Source: Ruegeria_C sp040830705 (GTDB taxonomy: Bacteria; Pseudomonadota; Alphaproteobacteria; Rhodobacterales; Rhodobacteraceae). Taken from it: DNA of 64,000 nucleotides. The notes under the pieces are model-generated. The model was not told where the DNA came from. It did not search any database and worked only from the letters and a program-made list of their open reading frames with translations. The DNA lies in assembly GCA_040830705.1 (NCBI GenBank), contig JBFOME010000008.1:186001-250000 (forward strand). Reading direction: 5' to 3'. This document shows, in pieces, positions 51,601 to 58,973 of this stretch. The position numbers were made by a program, and so were the translations under genes. Positions within the stretch are counted from its first letter, which is position 1. Every line of letters starts with the position of its first letter.

Positions 51601-51684
51601 GTTTAGGTCATACTCCCCGTCCAGCTGTTTCAACTCGGCGGCGATGCCCCAATGCTGCTTCAGCGCGTTCATCCAGTGCTGCAT
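48634..51684 (-). CDS. Three-domain fusion: APH-type kinase, M23 peptidase-like domain, class III aminotransferase-fold enzyme
   Basis: The ATG at 51684 follows AGAGGTGAC; the product has 1016 residues. Residues 20-330 are an aminoglycoside-phosphotransferase-type kinase with catalytic HNDANDYN (D196, N201) and LIDFGD (D218). Residues 400-560 are an M23/LytM fold with the zinc ligands intact, H427-x3-D431, H482 and H518-x-H520. Residues 590-1000 are a PLP enzyme: NSGSEANELALRLARAH, IADEVQTGLGRLG and K840 in VVLGKPIGNGHP. The kinase and PLP parts resemble hydroxylysine kinase and the phospho-lyases of hydroxylysine or phosphoethanolamine, so sequential phosphorylation and phospho-lysis of an amino alcohol is a fair guess. 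The tail ends CDHTHHHSGCGCC, a likely metal-binding patch. Confidence 0.9.
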   Translation of the reverse strand: MQHWMNALKQHWGIAAELKQLDGEYDLNFLAEAANGMRYLLKVMHPGCDQALVEMQIGALEHIGTAAPGLPIAKPIASRDGSKLIEVVDADGLGRLVWVQECLSGDCYARVRPHSEDLILRLGRVLGATDRALDGFAHPALERDFKWDLTAARWIEGELDVIQDDTRRALINDIADAFAGVEDRLSALPKQAIHNDANDYNILVEGDLGRAGISGLIDFGDMCAAPKVCELAIAGAYVVLDHPRPERALAALVRGFHAANRLSPEEIELIWPLLRMRLAVSVVNSALMALQVPDDPYVTISQAPAWRFLENAAVKGGLISARLRMACGLPVTDGSTRIRDYIETHRGSYPALTGTPLSDAPMGSLSVEEAATPRDPFHLSVDDAARIDEVVSDAPIWLGYFGEPRLIYTGQAFRSGPWKASDRRTVHLAVDIFAPAGTLLHAPLSGRVEAVENRDDPLDYGGVVILHHETPEGDAFYTLYGHLDPEVCERLKPGDPVAQGSAFCRLGTVEQNGGWAPHAHFQLALTADGMAPDWPGVADPDDLAFWQAICPNPAALLNLPDEQVAFQPTSKEAVWRDRQAHFGANLRLSYDDPIMPVRGWRHHLFDDWGRPYLDAYNNVPHVGHAHPRIQAVAAEQLGRVNTNTRYLHPAQTAFADKLLSKLPDALEVCFFVNSGSEANELALRLARAHSGARGIVTPDHGYHGNTTGAIDISAYKFNAPGGIGPSDWVELVEVADDYRGRFRRDDPERARKYSDLVEPAIATLVDKGHGLAGFIAETFPSVGGQIIPPTGYLAAVYDKIRAAGGVCIADEVQTGLGRLGEHYFGFEQQKAVPDIVVLGKPIGNGHPIGVVITTRAIADSFAQGPEFFSTFGGSTLSCRIGKEVLDVVDEEGLQENAQRMGARLIDGLRRTESEFGCVGDVRGMGLFLGVELVNPDGSEATEICAYVKNRMRDHRILIGSEGPKDNILKIRPPLTIEAEDVDMILEKLREVLGEVGDYAPPAQCDHTHHHSGCGCC

Positions 51685-51773
51685 GTCACCTCTTTCATCA
51701 TGCGGGGCGAGCCGTTTTTCGTTTGGCAGGAATGACCACGCCCGGCTTGGGTGGCGGTGCGTCCCCGGGTATC

Positions 51774-52646
51774 CTATCCCAGCGCGCGCAACCGTTTGAT
51801 CAGGGACGACGTATCCCACCGCCCGCCACCCTGCTTCTGCACATCCTTGTAGAACTGATCCACCAGTGCCGTGACCGGCAGGCTGGCGCCTGTTTCATTG
51901 GCGGTGTCCAGGCAGATGCCCAGATCCTTGCGCATCCAGTCGACAGCAAACCCATACTCGAAATGATCGTCCAGCATCGTCTCGTACCGGTTCGACATCT
52001 GCCAGCTACCGGCGGCGCCCTGACTAATCACCTCGACAACGGCGCGGCCATCAAGCCCTGCTTTCTCAGCGAAATGCAGCGCTTCGCTCAGGGCCTGCAC
52101 CAGACCTGCGATGGCGATCTGGTTGCACATCTTAGTCATCTGACCGGCCCCGCTTTCGCCGATACGGCGGCAGATTTTGGAATAGATCTGCATCACCGGT
52201 TCCGCCTGCGCATAAGCCGTCTCATCGCCGCCGCACATGATCGAAAGCGCGCCGTTCTCCGCCCCGGCCTGACCGCCCGAGATCGGCGCGTCAACAAAGG
52301 CCAGCCCAAGCGCTTTGCCCGCTTCATAAAGTTCGCGCGTCACCTTGGCTGAAACGGTTGTGTGATCGACAAAGATCGCGCCAGAGGACATCGCGGCAAA
52401 GGCACCATCCTCGCCGACGCAAACACTCCGCAGATCGTCGTCATTGCCGACACAGGACATCACGAAGTCGGCTCCCTGCGCCGCCTCAGCCGGGGTCTTG
52501 CCCATCGCGCCACCATACTGGGTCACCCAGGCTTCGGCCTTGGCTGCAGTACGGTTATAGACAGTTACGTCATGGCCTGCGGTCTGGAGGTGCCCGGCCA
52601 TGGGATAGCCCATGACCCCAAGCCCGAGAAATGCGACTTTCGCCAT
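51774..52646 (-). CDS. Beta-hydroxyacid dehydrogenase, 3-hydroxyisobutyrate dehydrogenase family
   Basis: The 290-residue NAD(P)-dependent dehydrogenase has the Rossmann start VAFLGLGVMGYPMAGHLQTA, the substrate-binding FVDAPISGGQAGAENGALSI, and the catalytic lysine in GAGQMTKMCNQIAIAGLVQA. This pattern is shared by 3-hydroxyisobutyrate, tartronate semialdehyde and glyoxylate reductases, and substrate cannot be fixed. It lies 89 bases upstream of the fusion gene on the same strand, so the two may act in one pathway. RBS and start are unremarkable. Confidence 0.88.
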   Translation of the reverse strand: MAKVAFLGLGVMGYPMAGHLQTAGHDVTVYNRTAAKAEAWVTQYGGAMGKTPAEAAQGADFVMSCVGNDDDLRSVCVGEDGAFAAMSSGAIFVDHTTVSAKVTRELYEAGKALGLAFVDAPISGGQAGAENGALSIMCGGDETAYAQAEPVMQIYSKICRRIGESGAGQMTKMCNQIAIAGLVQALSEALHFAEKAGLDGRAVVEVISQGAAGSWQMSNRYETMLDDHFEYGFAVDWMRKDLGICLDTANETGASLPVTALVDQFYKDVQKQGGGRWDTSSLIKRLRALG

Positions 52647-52722
52647 GTGAACATCCTTCCCTTTGTCTCACGCAAGTGCTGTCCAGAGACAAAGCAAAGC
52701 CACGGCCAAAGGGCAAGGTGGA

Positions 52723-53112
52723 TCAGGCTTTGCGCCCGAGATCGCGCAGGATCGGACAATCGGGCCTCGCATCTCCGGCACAGGCATCGACCAGTTCGGT
52801 CAGCGTGTCCTGCATGGCGCGCAGATCGTCGATTTTGGCCTCGATCCGGTGCAGGTGGTCGCGGGCGATCCGTTTGACATCAGCGCTGGCACGGGTGTCG
52901 TCTTCATAAAGGGCCAGCAGCGCGCGGCAATCCTCGATCGTGAAGCCAAGCGCACGGGCGCGGGCAAGAAAAGCCAGCTTGTGCAGGTCCTGTTCGGCAA
53001 AGCGCCGATAGCCGTTGTCATCGCGTGCCGGAGAGATCAGGCCGATCTCTTCATAGTAACGGATGGTCTTTGCGGGCAGGCCCGAGCGGTCAGAGACGTC
53101 CCCAATATTCAT
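52723..53112 (-). CDS. cueR: Copper-responsive MerR-family regulator CueR
   Basis: The 129-residue regulator has the MerR winged helix (MNIGDVSDRSGLPAKTIRYY, then EEIGLISPARDDNGYRRF), a dimer helix, and the copper-binding loop DACAGDARPDCPI with C111 and C119, matching C112 and C120 of E. coli CueR. Cu(I) or Ag(I) binding twists promoter DNA with a 19-bp spacer to start transcription. Its start overlaps copA by 4 bases, so it is made from the copA promoter and controls its own level. Confidence 0.93.
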   Translation of the reverse strand: MNIGDVSDRSGLPAKTIRYYEEIGLISPARDDNGYRRFAEQDLHKLAFLARARALGFTIEDCRALLALYEDDTRASADVKRIARDHLHRIEAKIDDLRAMQDTLTELVDACAGDARPDCPILRDLGRKA

Positions 53113-55394
53113 GCGCCCGATGCCTCGGGCAGAGCTGCGGTTGTCGGTGATGGCTTGGCCTGCGGCTGTGATCCTGCGGGCCGGACGCGCCGTAGGCGCA
53201 GGGCGTTGGTAACCACGAAGACGCTGGAAAACGCCATCGCGCCAGCGGCCAGCGCCGGAGACAGAAGCGGCCCGCCAATGGCATGTAGCAGCCCGGCGGC
53301 GACCGGGATAAGCAGGATGTTGTAGCCAAACGCCCAGACCAGATTCTGGCGAATGTTGCGCATGGTCCGGCGTGACAGATCCAGCGCCGTGACCGCACCG
53401 TTGGGATCACCGTTCATCAACACCACGTCTGCAGCTTCGATGGCTACATCGGTGCCAGTGCCGATCGCTATGCCCACATCGGCGCTGGCTAGCACCGGCG
53501 CGTCGTTGATCCCGTCGCCGACAAACGCCACACCACCATGTGCCTTGCGCAGGTCCTCCAGTGCTTCGACCTTGCCCTCGGGCAGAACTTCGGCGGTGAC
53601 ATGATCGACGCCCAATTGGGTGGCCACGGCCTGCGCTGTGATGCGGTTGTCACCGCTGATCAGAGCGGTACGCAGCCCCATATCGCGCAGCGTGGCAACC
53701 GTCTGCGCCGCCCCCGGCTTGATCGGGTCCGCCACCGCCAGAGCCGCCACCGCCTGACCGTCGAGCGCCACATAGACCGGGCTCTTACCCTGCGCGGCCC
53801 AGGCCTGACCGATCTTTCGCAGCCCGCCCAGATCAAGACCCTCGCGGTCAAAAAGCCGGTCTGCGCCGATCTGCACATCGGTCCCGTCGATCCTGGCGCT
53901 CAGGCCAAGCCCTGTGATCGTCTCGAACTGTTCGAGTTCGGGCATGGGGCCAGCCCAGGCTCGGGTGATCGCGCTGGCGATAGGGTGTTCAGAGCGTGCT
54001 TCGGCAACTGCCGCCAACTGCAGCACGTGGTCGCGGTCGATGCCATCGGCGACTGAGAGATCCGTCATCTCAGGCCGCCCTTCGGTCAATGTCCCGGTCT
54101 TGTCGAAAGCGATCACCTTGGCCTCTTGCAAGCGCTGTAGCGCGTCGCCCTTGCGGAACAGCACGCCAAGCTCAGCGGCGCGCCCTGTACCGACCATGAT
54201 CGAGGTGGGCGTTGCCAGCCCCATGGCACAGGGGCACGCGATGATCAGGACCGAAACACCGGCCACCAGCGCCAGCGGTAGAGCAGGGGCGGGGCCCCAG
54301 AGCAGCCAGCAGCCAACCGCCAGCGCGGCAATCAGCAGCACCGCAGGCACGAACCACATGGTTACGCGATCAACTAGCCCCTGAATGGGCAGCTTTGCAC
54401 CCTGCGCCTCTTCAACCATCTGAATGATCCGGGCCAGTACCGTGTCGCTGCCAACCCGCGTCACGCGCGCGCGCAGCGCGCCAGTACCGTTGACTGTGCC
54501 GCCGATGATCTCGGCCCCCTCGGTCTTGGCGACCGGAATAGGCTCACCGCTTATCATGCTTTCATCGACCCGCGAGTGACCATCCAGAACGGTGGCATCC
54601 ACCGGAATACGTTCGCCAGGGCGGATCAGTAGGATATCGCCTTGGCGCAGCTCGGAAATCGGGATGTCGGCGGTCTTGCCGTCGCGTTCGGCGCTGGCGG
54701 ATTTTGGCTGCAATCGAAGCAGCGACTTGATGGCAGAGCTGGCGCGGCCCTTGGCACGCGCCTCCAGCAACCGTCCAAACAGGATCAGAACCGTGATCAC
54801 GCAGGCGGCCTCAAAATAGACATGCGCGGTGCCATGTGGCAGCAGCCCCGGAGCGAAGGTTGCCACCACCGAATAGCCGTAGGCCGCCGCCGTCCCCAAG
54901 GCGACCAGAGCGTTCATGTCCGGCGCGCCGCGTAGCAGCGACGGGACACCCTTGGCATAGAATATTCGGCCCGGCCCCAACAGCAGCAGGCTCGTCAGAA
55001 CGAACTGGATCAGGTTGCTGGTCTGGGTGCCGATGTTTTGCTGGACCCAATGGTGAAAGGCGGGGATCACGTGACCGCCCATTTCGAGAACAAAGACCGG
55101 CAGCGCCAGCGCCGCCGCAAAGAGCGTCGCACGCCGCAAATCCGTATGGGCGTCTTCGGTCTGGTTCTGCTGTGCTTCATTCCGTGCCGGATAGCCTGCA
55201 TCCGCGACCACCTGCGCGAGCCGTTCGGCGTCGGTAAGCGCGTCATCAAAGCGAATGGTGGCCTGTCCGGTGGCCAGATTGACATTGGCCTCGATCACGC
55301 CCGCCTCGCCTTTCAGGGCGTTTTCTGCTCGCCCCACGCAAGAGGCGCAGGAGAGGCCAGTCAGGTGCAATGTGGCGGTTTGCGGTGCGGGCAT
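53109..55394 (-). CDS. copA: Copper-exporting P1B-type ATPase CopA
   Basis: The 761-residue pump removes Cu(I) from the cytoplasm. One N-terminal heavy-metal-associated domain holds C16 and C19 (LTGLSCASCVGRAE). The membrane CPC motif is in LIIACPCAMGLATPTS, the phosphorylation site in IAFDKTGTLTEGRP, the P1B-specific HP motif in ARSEHPIASAI, and the hinge in VAFVGDGINDAPVLA. About eight membrane segments are visible. It is the first gene of copA-cueR, behind a CueR-type promoter at 55427-55457. Confidence 0.95.
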   Translation of the reverse strand: MPAPQTATLHLTGLSCASCVGRAENALKGEAGVIEANVNLATGQATIRFDDALTDAERLAQVVADAGYPARNEAQQNQTEDAHTDLRRATLFAAALALPVFVLEMGGHVIPAFHHWVQQNIGTQTSNLIQFVLTSLLLLGPGRIFYAKGVPSLLRGAPDMNALVALGTAAAYGYSVVATFAPGLLPHGTAHVYFEAACVITVLILFGRLLEARAKGRASSAIKSLLRLQPKSASAERDGKTADIPISELRQGDILLIRPGERIPVDATVLDGHSRVDESMISGEPIPVAKTEGAEIIGGTVNGTGALRARVTRVGSDTVLARIIQMVEEAQGAKLPIQGLVDRVTMWFVPAVLLIAALAVGCWLLWGPAPALPLALVAGVSVLIIACPCAMGLATPTSIMVGTGRAAELGVLFRKGDALQRLQEAKVIAFDKTGTLTEGRPEMTDLSVADGIDRDHVLQLAAVAEARSEHPIASAITRAWAGPMPELEQFETITGLGLSARIDGTDVQIGADRLFDREGLDLGGLRKIGQAWAAQGKSPVYVALDGQAVAALAVADPIKPGAAQTVATLRDMGLRTALISGDNRITAQAVATQLGVDHVTAEVLPEGKVEALEDLRKAHGGVAFVGDGINDAPVLASADVGIAIGTGTDVAIEAADVVLMNGDPNGAVTALDLSRRTMRNIRQNLVWAFGYNILLIPVAAGLLHAIGGPLLSPALAAGAMAFSSVFVVTNALRLRRVRPAGSQPQAKPSPTTAALPEASGA

Positions 55395-55426
55395 GGATAG
55401 GGGCCTTGAATGTCACGAATACAATT

Positions 55427-55457
55427 CAGATAAGGCCTCCAGTCACTGGAAGGTCAA
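55427..55457 (-). promoter_or_regulatory. MerR-type promoter of copA-cueR with CueR operator
   Basis: On the minus strand, TTGACC (-35), a 19-base spacer and TATCTG (-10) stand 32 bases before the copA start. The spacer holds the dyad TCCAGT-G-ACTGGA. The long 19-bp spacer with a dyad between the boxes is diagnostic of MerR-family activation, and the sequence fits CueR/HmrR sites. Confidence 0.88.
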
Positions 55458-55494
55458 GCATTGCCCGGTCGATTTTTGTGCAATTTTGGCGGGT

Positions 55495-56241
55495 TTATGG
55501 CCCGGCGCGCGGATCGTCGATCTCTGATGGGAAACGATTTGGCATCAAACCGGCCTGAAACCACTGGATCATCGTGTAGATGGAGAACACCGGCAGCCCG
55601 GTGTGGCGCCGAATGTCGGCGGCATAAGGTACCATATTGGTGCATTCCAGAATAATCGCGCCCGCTTGCGGCTCGCCCGCGACGATGGCATCGGCGGCAT
55701 CCAGCATGTCTTGTCGGCACGCCTCGAAGTCGATCTCGCGGGCGTCGTTCAGGATGTCGCGGGTAAAGACCCGCCCCTCATCGGTGCCATAGATCGGTGT
55801 GTCGGGCGGCACATTCGCCGCCGCCAGATGCTCAGGCGTCAAGGTCGCTTTCGAGATGGTCAGAATCACCGGCTTTCGGCCCGGCGGCAATATCGCCTGC
55901 ACCATCGGTACCTGCATCAGTGACGATGTCGCGACGGGGACGTCTAGTGCTGCGCGCAGTTCGTCCTGAACCAGTGACAGAAAACCACAATTTGTGGTGA
56001 TCCCGTCGCAGCCCATGGCAATCAGATCGCGCCCGGCCTCGATGAAGGCATCAAGCTGGCGGCGCGGATCACCCCGCACGATCCGGTCGGGCGAAGCCCC
56101 GCGCACCACGCGGTAGTGCACCGGAAATGGCCAAGTCATCGCGTTTCCCATATCACCTGGAATGCGCGGAAAACGGGTTTCCAGCATCAGGATACCGATG
56201 CTTGCGCCATAAACCGTTTTTCCACCTGTTTGTCGGAACAT
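55495..56241 (-). CDS. Asp/Glu racemase-fold protein (maleate isomerase / arylmalonate decarboxylase group)
   Basis: The 248-residue protein has the two-domain racemase fold with paired catalytic cysteines: one in GCDGITTNCGFLSLVQDEL, the other in AGAIILECTNMVPYAADI. The N-terminus (KTVYGASIGILMLETRFPRI) and end (TGLPVFSIYTMIQWFQAGLM) fit the Asp/Glu/hydantoin racemase superfamily. A racemase, maleate isomerase or decarboxylase of a dicarboxylic acid is possible. It follows the GntR regulator by 9 bases and lies beside the ThDP/carboxylase genes, so it probably belongs to the same catabolic locus. Confidence 0.83.
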   Translation of the reverse strand: MFRQTGGKTVYGASIGILMLETRFPRIPGDMGNAMTWPFPVHYRVVRGASPDRIVRGDPRRQLDAFIEAGRDLIAMGCDGITTNCGFLSLVQDELRAALDVPVATSSLMQVPMVQAILPPGRKPVILTISKATLTPEHLAAANVPPDTPIYGTDEGRVFTRDILNDAREIDFEACRQDMLDAADAIVAGEPQAGAIILECTNMVPYAADIRRHTGLPVFSIYTMIQWFQAGLMPNRFPSEIDDPRAGP

Positions 56242-56250
56242 GCCGGGGCC

Positions 56251-56940
56251 TCACAGATCGGGAACATAAAGCTGCGCAAAGGCATCGCGAACCGCTTGCG
56301 TCGCGCCCTCGCGGCGGCGTTCGATATGGGCGCGCATCTGTGACGTCGCCTCCTCTTGGTCGCGTCGGGCCACCGCCTCGACGATGCGTCTATGGGCTGA
56401 CACCATGCTCCGGCCATCAGGCGCGGTTTCGCGCAGGCGGCGCAGGTCGATCAGGCGCAAATAGCGGATGCGATCATTCAGATTATCCAGCATGCGGCAC
56501 AGCTCGGCATTGCCCGAGAGCTGACAAAGCCGGGTGTGAAAACGCTCATCCATCGCCAGCAGGCTCTCGGCATCAGCCGCGGGGATGTAGTCCGATGCCA
56601 CCGCCTCAAGTTCATGCATCAGCGCCTCAACAGCTTCGTCGGTGCCACGCTGACAGGCCAGCCGAACCGCCTCGGTCTCGACGGCGACGCGCGCCTCATA
56701 GAGGTCCATCACAAGCTCGGGGGACAGTGAGCGGCAGAAAAAGCCGCGGCCCGAGCGAAAGTTCAGGAACCCTTCGGCCACCAACCGGTTCAGCGCCTCG
56801 CGAATCGGCGTGCGCGAGGCGTTCAACTGCGCCGCCAGCGCGCTTTCATTGATGCGCGCATCAGGTTTGAAGGCAAAATCAGACGCCATCCGGCGCAGCG
56901 CCTCATAGATGCGATCAACATTGCTTTCGGACTTCGCCAT
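56251..56940 (-). CDS. GntR-family regulator with FCD domain
   Basis: The 229-residue protein has the winged helix (ARINESALAAQLNASRTPIR, EALNRLVAEGFLNFRSGRGF) and a helical FCD domain with metal-ligand candidates in DERFHTRLCQLSGNAEL and SAHRRIVEAVA. It diverges from the ThDP-enzyme gene, and a CTGTATACAG palindrome between them is the likely operator. It presumably represses the 57-64 kb degradation genes until a carboxylate inducer is bound. The inducer is unknown. Confidence 0.9.
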   Translation of the reverse strand: MAKSESNVDRIYEALRRMASDFAFKPDARINESALAAQLNASRTPIREALNRLVAEGFLNFRSGRGFFCRSLSPELVMDLYEARVAVETEAVRLACQRGTDEAVEALMHELEAVASDYIPAADAESLLAMDERFHTRLCQLSGNAELCRMLDNLNDRIRYLRLIDLRRLRETAPDGRSMVSAHRRIVEAVARRDQEEATSQMRAHIERRREGATQAVRDAFAQLYVPDL

Positions 56941-56974
56941 TTCCGCTCCTTGCTACGCGCAGACTAGGTCGGGA

Positions 56975-57013
56975 TTGACATGTGCGCAACCTGTCATTCA
57001 AATCTGTATACAG
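56975..57013 (+). promoter_or_regulatory. Promoter with CTGTATACAG operator in front of the ThDP-enzyme gene
   Basis: TTGACA (56975-56980), a 17-base spacer and TCAAAT form a plausible sigma-70 promoter. The perfect palindrome CTGTATACAG (57004-57013) lies directly behind it, where a bound GntR protein would block initiation. GTATAC cores are typical of FCD-type sites. Confidence 0.65.
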
Positions 57014-57040
57014 TTATGAATGCAAAAATAGGCGAGTCGG

Positions 57041-58732
57041 ATGGAAAATCGGATGAATGGGGCCGAGGCGATGGTCCGTATGCTAGAAGCGCAGGGCGTG
57101 CAGCACATTTTCGGGCTGTGTGGTGACACGACGCTGCCGTTTTATGATGCGATGCTGCGGCTCGATCATTCGATTACCCACGTACTGACCCGCGATGAAC
57201 GATCTGCCGCTTACATGGCCGATGGCTATTCCCGCGTAACCGGGCGGGTCGGCGTGGCCGAAGGGCCGTCTGGCGGCGGTGCAACCTATATTCTGCCGGG
57301 GTTGATCGAGGCTTCGGAAAGCTCTTATGCGGTGTTGGGCATCACCACCGATATCTCGGTGGCCTCTTATGGCAAATACCCATTGACCGAAGTTGATCAG
57401 CAGGCGTTGATGGCACCGCTGACCAAGTGGAATACAGTGCTGACGCGCGCCGATCACATCCCACGCATGGTGCGCGCGGCGTTCCGGGCGATGACCACGG
57501 GCCGGTCTGGTGCGGCGCATATCGGGCTGCCTTATGACATCCAGTATGATGCGGTTGATCCTGGTGACATCTGGGGCGACCCGGCAACCGCCACTTATCC
57601 AGCCTACCGTCAGTGCCCGCCCCCCGGCGCGGTCGAGGCCGCGGTTGAGGCGATCCTGTCGGCAAAATCTCCGCTGATCGTTTGCGGTGGCGGCGTGGTG
57701 ATCGCCGGGGCGTGGGAGGAACTGGGCCGGCTCGCCACGCGGCTGGACATTCCGGTGGCCACTTCAATCTCGGGTCAGGGCGCACTGGCCGAAACTCATC
57801 TCAACTGCCTGGGTGTGGTCGGCTCGAACGGCGGCACTGACGAGACATGGGAAATGATGGAGGCGGCCGATCTCGTGATCTTCATGGGCTGCCGGGCCGG
57901 GTCCACCACCACAGCCCGGTGGGAAGCGCCGGGGCCAAGCACGCGAGTGGTACATTTCGACAGCGACCCGATGGTGATGAATGCCAACTACCGGACCGAG
58001 GTAGCGGTGGTTGGCGATTTGCATCTGGCGCTGAGTGAGGCCAACGCCGTTCTCGACAGGCGCGCTCAAGGCGCGGACGGTTTTGGCGGAGCGGCTGCGG
58101 TGGCCGAAAGGAAGGCAAGAAAATTCGAGACCTTCGAGCGTTTCGCCAGCATGACCGATGGTCCGATCCGTCCGGAGCGGGTCATCAAGACGTTGATGGA
58201 TGTGCTGCCCGACGATGCAACCATCGTCTCGGACCCGGGCACAAGCTGTCCCTATTTCTCCGCCTATTATCAACTGCCGAAACCGGGACGGCATTTCATC
58301 ACCAACCGCGCGCATGGAGCTTTGGGATATGCGCTTTCAGCGGCGTTGGGCGCCTGGTTTGGGCGACCGACCTCAAAGACGGTGGCGCTGATGGGTGACG
58401 GGTCTTTCGGCTTTACTTGCGGCGAGTTGGAAACCGTCTGCCGGGTCGGCGCGCCGATCACCTATGTGGTGTTTTCAAACGCCAATTTCGGATGGATCAA
58501 GGCCAGCCAATACGCTGACAGGGATGCGCGCTATTACAACGTCGATTTCAACCGGACCGATCAGGCGGCAATAGCCGCAGCTTATGGGGTGAAATCCTGG
58601 CGCGTCGAGGCACCGGAAGATCTGGATCGCGTTTTGCGCGAGGCGATCGCCCATGACGGACCAACCCTTGTTGATGTCATCTGCCAGCCGCTGGAAGAAA
58701 GCAACGCGCCGGTCCGCCGCTGGATGGGATAA
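57041..58732 (+). CDS. ThDP-dependent enzyme, acetolactate synthase / benzoylformate decarboxylase superfamily
   Basis: The 563-residue protein has the three-domain ThDP fold. The Pyr domain has the activating glutamate in HVLTRDERSAAYMADGYSRV. The middle domain includes SPLIVCGGGVVIAGAWEELG. The PP domain has the GDG-x(n)-NN type motif ALMGDGSFGFTCGELETVCR followed by VVFSNANFGWIKASQ. It cleaves or joins carbon bonds next to a keto group, for example decarboxylating a 2-oxo acid or making an acyloin. No FAD-specific pattern stands out. It may have TPP-enzyme partners downstream in the AtuA-carboxylase operon. The substrate is unknown. Confidence 0.85.
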   Translation: MENRMNGAEAMVRMLEAQGVQHIFGLCGDTTLPFYDAMLRLDHSITHVLTRDERSAAYMADGYSRVTGRVGVAEGPSGGGATYILPGLIEASESSYAVLGITTDISVASYGKYPLTEVDQQALMAPLTKWNTVLTRADHIPRMVRAAFRAMTTGRSGAAHIGLPYDIQYDAVDPGDIWGDPATATYPAYRQCPPPGAVEAAVEAILSAKSPLIVCGGGVVIAGAWEELGRLATRLDIPVATSISGQGALAETHLNCLGVVGSNGGTDETWEMMEAADLVIFMGCRAGSTTTARWEAPGPSTRVVHFDSDPMVMNANYRTEVAVVGDLHLALSEANAVLDRRAQGADGFGGAAAVAERKARKFETFERFASMTDGPIRPERVIKTLMDVLPDDATIVSDPGTSCPYFSAYYQLPKPGRHFITNRAHGALGYALSAALGAWFGRPTSKTVALMGDGSFGFTCGELETVCRVGAPITYVVFSNANFGWIKASQYADRDARYYNVDFNRTDQAAIAAAYGVKSWRVEAPEDLDRVLREAIAHDGPTLVDVICQPLEESNAPVRRWMG

Positions 58733-58752
58733 GTGTTTCTGATGCGACGGAG

Positions 58753-58809
58753 GAAAGGCGTTTCGAAACACCTTTCTCAAGCGCCTTCAAGGCCGTTCGA
58801 ACGGCCTTG
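58753..58809. repeat. Third pair of TTCGAA-centred palindromes
   Basis: Positions 58753-58776 form a 24-bp palindrome with one mismatched pair around GTTTCGAAAC. Positions 58788-58809 form a perfect 22-bp palindrome around GGCCGTTCGAACGGCC, the same 16-bp core as at 8059-8074. They lie 20 bases after the ThDP-enzyme stop and probably act as terminator structures. Confidence 0.78.
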
Positions 58810-58894
58810 TTGTGGCACCGGAGATTGGCGTCAGTAAATCGTGCCCTGATCTAGCGCAGGCGGCTTGAACCACTAGGATGCGCGCTGCCGCCGG

Positions 58895-58923
58895 TTGACC
58901 GGATCGGTCTGACAATCTTACAA
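58895..58923 (+). promoter_or_regulatory. Possible promoter of the AtuA-carboxylase operon
   Basis: TTGACC, a 17-base spacer and TTACAA stand 50 bases before the AtuA-like start. With palindromes separating it from the ThDP-enzyme gene, the operon may have its own promoter. Confidence 0.35.
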
Positions 58924-58973
58924 ATAATCAAGGCGTTCATGGGCGCGTCACCCGCAGCGAGGAGGATCCGCGG

